Shown piece after piece: positions 1 to 7,029 of a stretch of 11,569 bases of DNA. The number at the start of each line of letters is the position of its first letter. Position 1 is the first letter of the stretch. Under the pieces are notes generated by a model that was not told the origin of the DNA, did not search any database, and saw only the letters and a program-made list of their open reading frames with translations. Position numbers and translations under genes: made by a program. This DNA comes from Enteractinococcus helveticum (lineage in GTDB: Bacteria; Actinomycetota; Actinomycetes; Actinomycetales; Micrococcaceae): the NCBI RefSeq assembly GCF_020742345.1, contig NZ_DYXC01000163.1:1-11569 (forward strand), written 5' to 3'.

Positions 1-2
1 TC

Positions 3-635
3 CTGACGCTGCTGATGATCTCCCTGCTGGGTGCCGCCACGGCCTTCATCATCCAGGGCAGCACAATCACCGACATCATGCAGTCCATGAGCTCCGGCTT
101 TGTCTCGGCCACCGGTGTTGAATTCCTCGACGATCTGCTCTCCCGCGGCGGCATCGACGCAATGCTCAACACCATCGCGCTGGTCATTATTGCCACCGCA
201 CTGGGCGGTATTTTAGAAGAAACCGGCGCGTTCAAAGTCCTGGTCGGTTCGATGATCAGCCGCATCAAACGCCCCGGCTCCATGGTCGCCGGCTCACTGG
301 GCGCAGGCTTCACCGTGGCCTTTGCCTCCGGTGAGCAATACGTGTCCATCCTGCTACCGGCCCGGGCATTCGTTGAGCCCTATCAGAAGATGGGCCTGGC
401 CCCGGTCAACCTGACCCGTGCCGCAGAAGCCGTCGGCACCGTGGGTATCAATCTGGTCCCCTGGTCCGTCCCGGCGGTCTTTGCCGCAGGCGTCTTCGGG
501 CTGGCGCCAACCGAATTCATTCCATTTATCTTCTTCGCAATCCTGGTCCCGCTGATCAACCTCATCTACGCCTACACCGGATTCACCATCAAACGCACCG
601 AACCGGCCGAAGACAAAACCCTCGTCAACGCCTAA
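3..635 (+). CDS. NhaC-family Na+/H+ antiporter, C-terminal part (5' end outside window)
   Basis: The reading frame is open from base 3, so the gene begins before the window. The first in-frame ATG at 15 is probably an internal methionine, not the start. About 210 residues are visible; NhaC-type carriers are usually about 450-500 residues, so this is roughly the last 40-45 percent. Hydrophobic segments resembling membrane spans are interrupted by short polar loops. The GGILEETGAF and SGEQYVSILLPAR stretches, with the sequence around VGTVGINLVPWSVPA, are typical of the NhaC/MleN branch of the ion transporter superfamily. Members exchange Na+ for protons; some couple ion flow to organic acids, such as malate/lactate exchange. 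The protein ends in a short polar cytoplasmic tail. An aminotransferase starts 36 bases downstream on the same strand, so the two are probably cotranscribed, which leaves open an amino-acid or keto-acid substrate. The family is fairly sure; the exact substrate is not. Confidence 0.85.
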   Translation: MTLLMISLLGAATAFIIQGSTITDIMQSMSSGFVSATGVEFLDDLLSRGGIDAMLNTIALVIIATALGGILEETGAFKVLVGSMISRIKRPGSMVAGSLGAGFTVAFASGEQYVSILLPARAFVEPYQKMGLAPVNLTRAAEAVGTVGINLVPWSVPAVFAAGVFGLAPTEFIPFIFFAILVPLINLIYAYTGFTIKRTEPAEDKTLVNA

Positions 636-671
636 TCGAAGCACATAATTCTCACAAGGAATACCCCCGTC

Positions 672-1775
672 ATGACACAACAAACCGTCGCCTCATTCTT
701 CCGTCCCGCCGTGGACGCCGTGCCAAACTACAAACCCGGCAAACAGCCCGCCGTCGCACCCGGTATGACGGCGTACAAGCTGTCCTCCAATGAGCACTAC
801 CTGCCGCCGCTGCCTGCTGTCGTCAAAGCGTTGACAAAACCAATGACGCCGTCCAGTTATCCTGACCCTGCCGCGAGCGCACTGACCGCTGAACTCGCAA
901 TGTACTTAGGAGTTGGCTCCGAGCACATCACGGTTGGTGCTGGTGGCTCTGAAATGCTCAGCGCACTTGCCCACGTGACCCTAGAAGCTGGTTGCGAAGT
1001 GGTCTACCCCTCCCCCAGTTTCGAACTCTACGAACAAGTTACTGCACTGACTGGTGCGGTACAGCGGCCGATCCCGCTAACCCCAGACTACCGACATGAT
1101 CTCCCCGCAATGGCCGAAGCGATCACCGATCACACCCGGCTGGTACTGCTGTGTTCGCCCAATAATCCCACCGGTCCGGCCATCACCGCCCACGAATTCG
1201 AATCATTTATGGCCGCTGTACCTCCCAATGTACTGGTCGCTCTGGATGAGGCCTACTGGGAGTTCATGACCAACCCCGACGCGGTCAACGGTTTGGATAT
1301 GGTAAACAACTACCCAAATCTGGTGCTAATTCGAACCTTTTCCAAAGCCCACGGCTTGGCAGGTTTCCGCATCGGTTACGCGGTTGGTCAACCTGAAATC
1401 ATCTCGGCTATCGGCAAAGCACAAATCCCATTTGGAGTCACCCAGCCCAGCCAAAACGCTGCCATCGCCTCCCTGCACCACATCGACCAGGTGTTAGAAC
1501 GCGCCCGGGCTATCGCCGTTGCGCGCGACAAATTCGTTACCGCACTGCGCGCCCAGGGTTGGCAGGTCCCCGAGGCACAAGCCAACTTCGTGTGGCTGCC
1601 GCTCGGAGAGCTATCCACTGAATTCGAAAACGCCTGTGTGGCACAAGCTCTTGCTGTGCGAAACCTCGGCCACGGGGTGCGCATCAGTATTGGTGAGCCA
1701 GCAGCAATGCAACGGATCCTTGAGGTGACCGCGAAGTTCATCACACGACATTCGACCATCTGCACGAAACCATAA
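672..1775 (+). CDS. Pat/HisC-like class I/II PLP-dependent aminotransferase
   Basis: A complete 367-residue protein of the histidinol-phosphate / aromatic amino acid aminotransferase group, the usual length for that family. Visible marks are KLSSNE (36-41, substrate-side loop), YPDP (63-66), SPNNPTGP (162-169), the cofactor-binding aspartate in LDEAYWEF (D192), the Schiff-base lysine in RTFSKAHGLAGFR (K225) and the phosphate-binding arginine R233. All key residues are present, so it should be active. It would move an amino group between 2-oxoglutarate/glutamate and an imidazole or aromatic partner. The ATG at 672 has an AAGGA site about 12 bases upstream. No other histidine or aromatic biosynthesis genes are nearby; the neighbour is an NhaC-type carrier 36 bases upstream, so a biosynthetic HisC role is unproven and the Pat-like (phenylalanine aminotransferase) or a catabolic role is equally possible. 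A decayed homologue lies at 7501-7770. Confidence 0.88.
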   Translation: MTQQTVASFFRPAVDAVPNYKPGKQPAVAPGMTAYKLSSNEHYLPPLPAVVKALTKPMTPSSYPDPAASALTAELAMYLGVGSEHITVGAGGSEMLSALAHVTLEAGCEVVYPSPSFELYEQVTALTGAVQRPIPLTPDYRHDLPAMAEAITDHTRLVLLCSPNNPTGPAITAHEFESFMAAVPPNVLVALDEAYWEFMTNPDAVNGLDMVNNYPNLVLIRTFSKAHGLAGFRIGYAVGQPEIISAIGKAQIPFGVTQPSQNAAIASLHHIDQVLERARAIAVARDKFVTALRAQGWQVPEAQANFVWLPLGELSTEFENACVAQALAVRNLGHGVRISIGEPAAMQRILEVTAKFITRHSTICTKP

Positions 1776-1789
1776 CACCCGCGTAGGGC

Positions 1790-1827
1790 GTGTTGTGGCC
1801 ACGCCTCGTCTTGTGTGGCCACAACAC
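1790..1827. terminator. Hairpin between convergent genes, probable bidirectional terminator
   Basis: Perfect 13-base inverted repeat: GTGTTGTGGCCAC at 1790-1802 pairs with GTGGCCACAACAC at 1815-1827, across a 12-base loop. Each arm contains the palindrome GTGGCCAC. The right arm is followed by TTT. The hairpin lies exactly between the aminotransferase stop (1775) and the stop of the convergent lysR gene (1838), where a shared terminator is expected. The T-run is short, so termination efficiency is uncertain. Confidence 0.72.
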
Positions 1828-1837
1828 TTTCCAGCTG

Positions 1838-2755
1838 TTATTCGTCCAGAATCACACCCCGGGGTCGTGGTGGGGGCGGGGCAATCTGGTTGATCACTTC
1901 GATAACGGCCTGAGTTGCCGCATTGGCCTTTGCTGACCAGACAACGGTTGCTGGCGTAAATTGCCGTTGCCCTGCCAATGGTAAAAACACCAGGCCCGGG
2001 GTTCGAACATGCCGGACCGAAGAGACTGTGAGCGTGACTCCCACACCAGCTGCCACCAGGCCCAATATTGTATAGGAATCTGGTGCCTCCTGTACGATTT
2101 TCGGCACGAATCCAGCCTCTGCGGCAAGTTTGATCCCCAAATCGCGAACATTCGACCCGTAGGCGCCCGGGAACATCACCCATGGGTCATCGCGAAAAGC
2201 CGCCAGTTCTACTTCGCTGGAACCGGCCAGTCGATGGTCGGAGGGCACTGCAACGAGCAATTCTTCATATTCAAATACTCGGTCTAACAGCCCTGGATGC
2301 TGCAATGGGCGCCGAGAAAAAGATATATCCAAGTCACCAGACACAATCCGGCCCGGGCCCTGTCCACCGTAGATCATTGATTTCAGTTGCAGGTCCACAC
2401 CCGGCAGCTGTTGACGGACTGCTCGTGCAATGGGTGGTAGCCATGGTCGAGACGACGCCCCCGCATAGCCCATGCGCACAGTACCCTGAATAGCACCTTT
2501 CATACCGTGAGCACTGCGTTGAATGAGCTTCATTTCCTGCAATGCCCGCCGCGCGTGTGGCAAGACGGCCCGTCCTGCCGTTGTCAACGCGACCCGACGA
2601 GTGGTGCGCTCAACCAGAGGCGCCTCCACTCTTTGCTCCAGGCGTCGAATGAGATGGCTAAATTGCGGTTGGCTGACTTCCAGTCGCTCGGCCGCTCGAG
2701 TGAAATGTAGCTCCTCCGCCAATGCGATGAAGGCTCGTATTTCTTGAAGGTTCAT
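1838..2755 (-). CDS. LysR-family transcriptional regulator
   Basis: A 305-residue protein of standard LTTR length. The N-terminal winged helix-turn-helix is textbook: MNLQEIRAFIALAEELHFTRAA, then a recognition helix with SQPQFSHLIRRLE, then the wing with LVERTTRRVALTTAG. Residues of about 90-295 form the two-lobed periplasmic-binding-protein-like effector domain. LTTRs bind DNA as tetramers and usually activate a divergent operon when a pathway metabolite binds, while repressing themselves. The ATG at 2755 is preceded on the minus strand by GGAG (2761-2764) with 5-base spacing. The gene points away from the catabolic operon at 2851 and shares its promoter region, where an LTTR-type dyad is present, so it is very likely the operon's regulator. 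The inducer cannot be told from sequence; it is presumably the cyclase substrate or an early product. The C-terminus is proline- and arginine-rich (PPPPRPRG). Confidence 0.93.
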   Translation of the reverse strand: MNLQEIRAFIALAEELHFTRAAERLEVSQPQFSHLIRRLEQRVEAPLVERTTRRVALTTAGRAVLPHARRALQEMKLIQRSAHGMKGAIQGTVRMGYAGASSRPWLPPIARAVRQQLPGVDLQLKSMIYGGQGPGRIVSGDLDISFSRRPLQHPGLLDRVFEYEELLVAVPSDHRLAGSSEVELAAFRDDPWVMFPGAYGSNVRDLGIKLAAEAGFVPKIVQEAPDSYTILGLVAAGVGVTLTVSSVRHVRTPGLVFLPLAGQRQFTPATVVWSAKANAATQAVIEVINQIAPPPPRPRGVILDE

Positions 2756-2773
2756 CCAGTCTCCGTCACGAAA

Positions 2774-2796
2774 ACTTATTTGGAATATTTATAAGT
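2774..2796. promoter_or_regulatory. LTTR box ACTTAT-N11-ATAAGT (probable operator of the LysR regulator)
   Basis: A perfect six-base dyad, ACTTAT at 2774-2779 and ATAAGT at 2791-2796, is separated by 11 bases. This is the classic T-N11-A arrangement recognised by LysR-family proteins. Its centre (about 2785) is 66 bases upstream of the ATG at 2851; if transcription starts at that ATG, this equals the usual -65 recognition site of LTTR-activated promoters. The right arm overlaps a minus-strand TATACT (2794-2799) that could be the -10 of lysR, which would explain autorepression. Confidence 0.72.
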
Positions 2797-2812
2797 ATAT
2801 GCAGTTTTCATC

Positions 2813-2850
2813 TTGGACAACATATAAATGTTGCCCATAGGATATGACCC
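2813..2850 (+). promoter_or_regulatory. Candidate promoter of the catabolic operon, possibly leaderless
   Basis: TTGGAC (2813-2818) is a -35 candidate and TAGGAT (2838-2843) fits the actinobacterial -10 pattern TANNNT. The spacing of 19 bases is on the long side, as is common for activator-dependent promoters. The seven bases after TAGGAT lead directly to the ATG at 2851, which would give a leaderless mRNA. The same bases include AGGA (2839-2842), eight bases before the ATG, so a weak ribosome binding site with an upstream start (TATAAA at 2823-2828 as -10) is the alternative. A second small dyad, CAACAT-ATAA-ATGTTG (2818-2833), lies inside the promoter and could be an accessory LTTR contact site. 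Confidence 0.45.
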
Positions 2851-3951
2851 ATGTCCGACAAGCCTGTGATACCGAGCACCAGCGACAACGATAGGCGTCA
2901 CCCTCGCTGGAAGAAGCGCCCCGATCCATCGACGTGGGGCGACTTCGGCCCTGACGACACCTTGGGTCGGCTCAACCTACTGACCGAGGACAAGGTTCGC
3001 CAAGGTCTCCAAGAGGTCCACGATGCTAAGACCTTCTCGCTTGGTCTGCCATTAAATCTGCCCGGCGGCAATGACCTCAACCCCAACCGACTACCACCGG
3101 TCCACCGACCAAATCTGCGTGGCAACCTGGTGAATGCCAATTGCCGTCTTGACCAGATCTACCCAGACGCAACCGATGTTCTCAACGATGATTTGATCAT
3201 CCTGCACAACCAGTACTCTTCCCAATGGGATGCTCTCGTCCATGCTGGATCACTGTTCGACGCCGATGATGACGGGGTTGCCGAGCCGGTATATTACAAC
3301 GGCTTTCGCCCTGAAACTGACGTTCACGCTCCCACGGAGCTCGATGACTGTGGGCTCCAGCCTCAAGACCAACGTCCACTGACTACGACCGCAGATTTTG
3401 GTGTGCTGGGCATCGGTTCCATGGCAGCCAAACCCATTCAGGGTCGTGCAGTGCTAGTCGACCTAGCACACCACTATGGCACTGCCCCAAGGCGAATCAG
3501 CTATATGGACTTTGCAGCAGTACTCGAGGCCGATGCCATTGAGGTTCGTCCCGGCGACATTATTTTGCTGCACACCGGTTATGCCCACAAACTCATCGAA
3601 ATGCGCGGCACCCCAGATCCAGACATCCTGCATAACTACGGCGCGGTACTCGATGGACGCGACCAGGCGCTGTTGAATTGGATCACCGAATCCGAAATAG
3701 CAGCAATCGCTGCAGACAATAACGCCGTCGAACAATATCCTGCCGAACCCGTCGAAGGTCCAGCAGCCATCCTGCCGCTACACGAACACTGCCTGTTCAA
3801 ACTCGGCGTACCACTGGGCGAACTCTGGCACCTGACCGGACTGGCAACATATTTGCGGTCGGTTGGTCGCACGGCATGTCTGTTGACTGCACCACCGCTG
3901 AACATGCCTGGTGCCGCGGGATCTCCGGTCAACCCGATAGCCACTGTCTAA
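2851..3951 (+). CDS. Cyclase-family (PF04199) metal-dependent hydrolase
   Basis: A 366-residue protein of the cyclase / kynurenine formamidase-like fold, in the longer bacterial subfamily. The N-terminus has WGDFGPDDTLGRLNLLT (29-45), typical of this subgroup. The metal-site region is SSQWDALVHAG (123-133), in place of the short-chain formamidase pattern HxGTHxDxPxH; D127 and H131 are candidate ligands. Further family marks are VLVDLAHHYG (201-210), VRPGDIILLHTGY (232-244) and the C-terminal HEHCLFKLGVPLGELWHL (311-328). Characterised members hydrolyse N-formyl amides, isatin, or cyclic amides and lactones. No signal peptide is evident, so it is likely cytoplasmic. It is the first gene of the operon, so it probably acts early, opening a ring or cleaving an amide or ester before the two dehydrogenases. 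The substrate is unknown. The start at 2851 is the first ATG after the promoter elements and gives a normal polar N-terminus. Confidence 0.85.
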   Translation: MSDKPVIPSTSDNDRRHPRWKKRPDPSTWGDFGPDDTLGRLNLLTEDKVRQGLQEVHDAKTFSLGLPLNLPGGNDLNPNRLPPVHRPNLRGNLVNANCRLDQIYPDATDVLNDDLIILHNQYSSQWDALVHAGSLFDADDDGVAEPVYYNGFRPETDVHAPTELDDCGLQPQDQRPLTTTADFGVLGIGSMAAKPIQGRAVLVDLAHHYGTAPRRISYMDFAAVLEADAIEVRPGDIILLHTGYAHKLIEMRGTPDPDILHNYGAVLDGRDQALLNWITESEIAAIAADNNAVEQYPAEPVEGPAAILPLHEHCLFKLGVPLGELWHLTGLATYLRSVGRTACLLTAPPLNMPGAAGSPVNPIATV

Positions 3952-3975
3952 CCACGCAAACATACAAGGAAACTC

Positions 3976-4695
3976 ATGTCCACCACACCATCTGTACCTC
4001 AACGCGTCCTGATCACAGGAGGAGCAAGCGGTATTGGAGCCGCCATCGCGCAGCGTTGCGAAGTTGACGGTTATAAACCGGTCATTTTGGATCGCACCGG
4101 AGACAACGCCATCCACTGCGACTTATCTGATCCTGTCTCCACGCAAGCAGCACTTGATCAAGCCCTGGCCGATGGGCCAATTACTCGACTGGTCAATAAC
4201 GTGGGAGCAGTTTTTCCGAACACCGTATCAGACCAGACGATCGAAGAATTCGATGCGGCCATCGCACTGAATCTGCGAAGTGCATTTTTGTGCACTCAAG
4301 CTCTGCTGCCCGGTATGCGCGCGGCAGGTTTTGGGCGCATCGTTTCAATGTCATCGCGTGCAGCACTGGGGAAAGAATTACGCAGCGCTTATGCTGCCAC
4401 CAAGGCCGGACTCCAGGGTATGACGCGTACCTGGGCGTTAGAAGAAGGCCACCATGGGATCACAGTCAATGCCGTAGGCCCAGGGCCAATCGCTACAGAT
4501 TTGTTCCTAAACGCTAATCCGGCTGACTCCGCTCACACCCAAGCAATTCTCAACACGGTTCCGGTCGGTCGCATTGGCACACCGGAGGATATCGCCCATA
4601 CCGTGTCGTACCTGCTGGATGAACGTACTGGTTTTGTCACCGGTCAGACGGTATATGTTTGCGGCGGTATGACGATAGGAGCTACCCATGGATAA
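3976..4695 (+). CDS. Short-chain dehydrogenase/reductase (SDR), classical type
   Basis: A 239-residue classical SDR. Rossmann motif TGGASGIG at 14-21; CDLSD at 48-52 (adenine contact); NNVG at 74-77 in place of the usual NNAG; catalytic S126, Y139 and K143 (YAATK) with normal spacing; PGPIATD at 169-175; and a typical C-terminal GRIGTPEDIA...GFVTGQ...GGM region. Such enzymes interconvert alcohols and ketones with NAD(H) or NADP(H). The acidic D39 at the end of the second strand (ILDRTG) favours NAD(H). The ATG at 3976 is preceded by AAGGAA (3966-3971) with 4-base spacing, 24 bases after the cyclase stop. The 3' end overlaps the next gene by eight bases, indicating one transcript and coupled translation. 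The substrate is not evident; it probably oxidises a hydroxyl made available by the upstream hydrolase. BLAST-style annotation as 3-oxoacyl-ACP reductase would be only a fold-level name. Confidence 0.92.
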   Translation: MSTTPSVPQRVLITGGASGIGAAIAQRCEVDGYKPVILDRTGDNAIHCDLSDPVSTQAALDQALADGPITRLVNNVGAVFPNTVSDQTIEEFDAAIALNLRSAFLCTQALLPGMRAAGFGRIVSMSSRAALGKELRSAYAATKAGLQGMTRTWALEEGHHGITVNAVGPGPIATDLFLNANPADSAHTQAILNTVPVGRIGTPEDIAHTVSYLLDERTGFVTGQTVYVCGGMTIGATHG

Positions 4696-5638
4696 CCAGG
4701 CGACCATAGCAATTATCGGTGGCGGTTCAATCGGTGTTGCTTTTGCTGTGGTTTTTGCCCGCGCCGGGGCAACTGTGCGCATCCAAGAACCCGCGCTAGA
4801 ACGCCGCGATGCGGTTTTACCTGATATCACCCGACGCCTTCAAACGCTCGACAACCATGGGCTATTGGAGGACAACGTAGCCACGATTACCCAGCGTATT
4901 CAAATAGTCGCTGAATTGGCTGAAGCGGTTGCCGATGCTGACCTCGTCCAAGAATGTATCCCTGAAAATCTCGAGTTCAAACAGCAGCTCTTCACGAAAC
5001 TGGCTGATCTCACTGAGGACACTTGCGTGATCGCCTCATCGACCTCATTCATCCCTTCGTCCCAGTCCAGTGCTGACACGGGCGTTGCAGATCGCACACT
5101 GGTCGCGCACCCGGGCAATCCCCCATATGCGATCCCAGTCATCGAATTGGTGCCCAACCCGCAGACTCGAAACGACATCATCCAGCGGGCAGAACAACTG
5201 TATACGGCGGCTGGTATGTCTCCAATCCGGGTGCAACAAGAAATCGAGGGGTTCGTCTTCAATCGACTGCAAGGAGCCCTCCTGCGCGAAGCCTATGCGC
5301 TGGTGCGCGACGGCATCGCTTCAGTCGAAGACATCGACACTGTGGTACGCGACGGACTAGGACGACGCTGGGCGTTCATGGGTCCCTTCGAAACAGTGGA
5401 TCTCAATACACGCGGGGGCATAGCCAACCACGCGAAAAACATGGGCCCTTCGTATCACCGGATGGGCCTGGAACGCGGCGATACTTCTGTTTGGACAACA
5501 GATCTCGTGGCAGAAGTCGTCGCCCAACGGAGACAACAACTGGACCTCAGTGATTGGGAAGATCGTGTCAGTTGGCGCGACGAACAATTACTGGCCCGAA
5601 TCGCACAACAACACGCTGGCACCAAGGAATCATTATGA
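4688..5638 (+). CDS. 3-hydroxyacyl-CoA dehydrogenase-family NAD-dependent oxidoreductase (lambda-crystallin/L-gulonate dehydrogenase-like)
   Basis: A 316-residue, single-function member of the L-3-hydroxyacyl-CoA dehydrogenase family. NAD-binding GGGSIG (11-16) follows a hydrophobic strand; E34 caps the second strand, as for NAD-specific enzymes. VQECIPENLEFKQ (87-99) is a family signature. The catalytic set is complete: S120 (SSTS), H141 and E153 in HPGNPPYAIPVIELVP, and N192 in FVFNRL. HPxNPPY with the following PVIELVP resembles the CRYL1/L-gulonate 3-dehydrogenase and L-carnitine dehydrogenase branch, which oxidises the hydroxyl of free 3-hydroxy acids, more than the CoA-ester beta-oxidation enzymes. 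The C-terminal helical domain follows from about 185. AGGAG (4677-4681) lies 6 bases before the ATG, and the gene overlaps the SDR by eight bases. It probably oxidises a 3-hydroxy acid intermediate of the operon's pathway. Family is sure; substrate is inferred. Confidence 0.88.
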   Translation: MDNQATIAIIGGGSIGVAFAVVFARAGATVRIQEPALERRDAVLPDITRRLQTLDNHGLLEDNVATITQRIQIVAELAEAVADADLVQECIPENLEFKQQLFTKLADLTEDTCVIASSTSFIPSSQSSADTGVADRTLVAHPGNPPYAIPVIELVPNPQTRNDIIQRAEQLYTAAGMSPIRVQQEIEGFVFNRLQGALLREAYALVRDGIASVEDIDTVVRDGLGRRWAFMGPFETVDLNTRGGIANHAKNMGPSYHRMGLERGDTSVWTTDLVAEVVAQRRQQLDLSDWEDRVSWRDEQLLARIAQQHAGTKESL

Positions 5639-7029
5639 CACAAACATTACAAACGAAACCGCCAAAGCAGCGGGCCGGGGTGCTAGAACGCACCGCAGAT
5701 TTCTTCACCCAAATGATGGCACGCTGGCTGCCCGACCCATTGGTTATCGCGGTGTTACTGACCATACTGGTCATGGCCCTGGCAATGGGCTTCCAAGGCA
5801 CCGGACCATTAGAGGCCATCGATTATTGGGGCAACGGCTTCTGGGATCTGTTGGCTTTCTCAATGCAAATGACCGTGGTACTTCTTACCGGGTACATTCT
5901 GGCGCGAACCCCGATTGTTGATGCAATCCTCGACCGACTCACCGGTTCTATTACATCCCCACGCTTTGCAATCATCACACTTACCGTGGTTGCGCTGGCC
6001 GCGTCCTGGCTGAACTGGGGTTTTGGCCTGGTTATGGGCGGCATCGTCGCCAAAAAGATGGGGATGAACGTCAAAGGCCTACACTACCCGCTGGCAATTG
6101 CCTCCGGGTATTCAGGCTTTCTCGTCTACGGCAGCGGAGTCTCTGGAACCATCCCGCTGACCATTGCGACCGAAGGCCACTTCATGCAAGAACAGATGGG
6201 ACTCATCCCCACATCGGAAACCATCTTTTCTCCGATCGTGCTGGTCACCACAGCGGTCATTTTCGTAGTACTGCCATTATTTAACGCAGTGTTGCATCCG
6301 AAGGATCCCGCAAAGGTCCGAGAGCTTGACCAGTCCACGATTATTGCAGAAGCCCAACCTGAACTAGCATCAAACTTCGACGCCGATGGTCGCCGCAACT
6401 TTGCGGCAACCTTGAATAACAGCCCCTGGGTTGGCATTGTCATCGGTGTGCTCGCTCTGGTGTTTTGCTTCCGACACTTCTTCATCAACGACGGCCAGGT
6501 CGACTTGAACTCGATCAACTTTATGTTCCTGTTCTTGGGTCTGCTGTTATTCGCCCGTCCTGCACGCTTCCTTTCAGCCGTGGGCGACGGCATCAAAATC
6601 GTCTCTGGCATTATCATCCAATACCCCTTCTATGCTGGCATCATGGGCATTCTGGTAGGCTCTGGCCTCGTTGTGTCCTTTGCCAACTGGTTCGGATCTT
6701 TCTCTACCGCAGAATCCTTGCCATTCTTCTCATTCCTGTCCGCAGGTATCATCAACCTCTTCGCACCTTCCGGTGGGGGCCAGTGGGCTGTTCAAGGTCC
6801 GGTCATGATCGAAGCCGCTCAAACGCTGGGCGCCTCAGAATCGGCCACCGCCTTGGCCACAGCCTTTGGTGACCAGTGGACCAACATGCTCCAGCCCTTC
6901 TGGATCTTGCCGGTGCTGGCAATCTCGGGTTTGAAACTGCGTGATGTCATGGGCTATCTCGTCCTGGTACTCGTGCTCAGCGGCGTCATCTTCGGTGGTT
7001 CTGCACTCATCTGGGGGTACTTGCTGTAA
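5635..7029 (+). CDS. AtoE-family short-chain fatty acid transporter
   Basis: A 464-residue integral membrane protein of the short-chain fatty acid transporter family (PF02667, AtoE type). It begins with a short cytoplasmic tail, then RWLPDPLVIAVLLTILV as the first span. WGFGLVMGGIVAKKMG and the conserved C-terminal-half motif FAPSGGGQWAVQGP are diagnostic. Multiple spans continue to a hydrophobic C-terminus. Family members import acetoacetate, butyrate or related short carboxylates. I chose the ATG at 5635 over in-frame starts farther upstream: it overlaps the upstream stop as ATGA, has AAGGAA at 5624-5629, and gives the family's normal N-terminus, whereas the start at 5554 would add 27 polar residues inside the previous gene. 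As fourth gene of the operon it is probably the uptake system for the pathway's substrate, a small organic acid. The true substrate may differ from fatty acids. Confidence 0.92.
   Translation: MTQTLQTKPPKQRAGVLERTADFFTQMMARWLPDPLVIAVLLTILVMALAMGFQGTGPLEAIDYWGNGFWDLLAFSMQMTVVLLTGYILARTPIVDAILDRLTGSITSPRFAIITLTVVALAASWLNWGFGLVMGGIVAKKMGMNVKGLHYPLAIASGYSGFLVYGSGVSGTIPLTIATEGHFMQEQMGLIPTSETIFSPIVLVTTAVIFVVLPLFNAVLHPKDPAKVRELDQSTIIAEAQPELASNFDADGRRNFAATLNNSPWVGIVIGVLALVFCFRHFFINDGQVDLNSINFMFLFLGLLLFARPARFLSAVGDGIKIVSGIIIQYPFYAGIMGILVGSGLVVSFANWFGSFSTAESLPFFSFLSAGIINLFAPSGGGQWAVQGPVMIEAAQTLGASESATALATAFGDQWTNMLQPFWILPVLAISGLKLRDVMGYLVLVLVLSGVIFGGSALIWGYLL

Noticed and set aside
1611..2183. 190-codon minus-strand open frame across the aminotransferase end and lysR
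   Set aside because: It crosses two convincing genes and the terminator hairpin, and its product has no family features.
5554..5634. Upstream in-frame extension of the AtoE-type carrier
   Set aside because: It would add 27 polar residues within the preceding gene; the ATG at 5635 has a good ribosome binding site, an ATGA overlap and the family's normal N-terminus.
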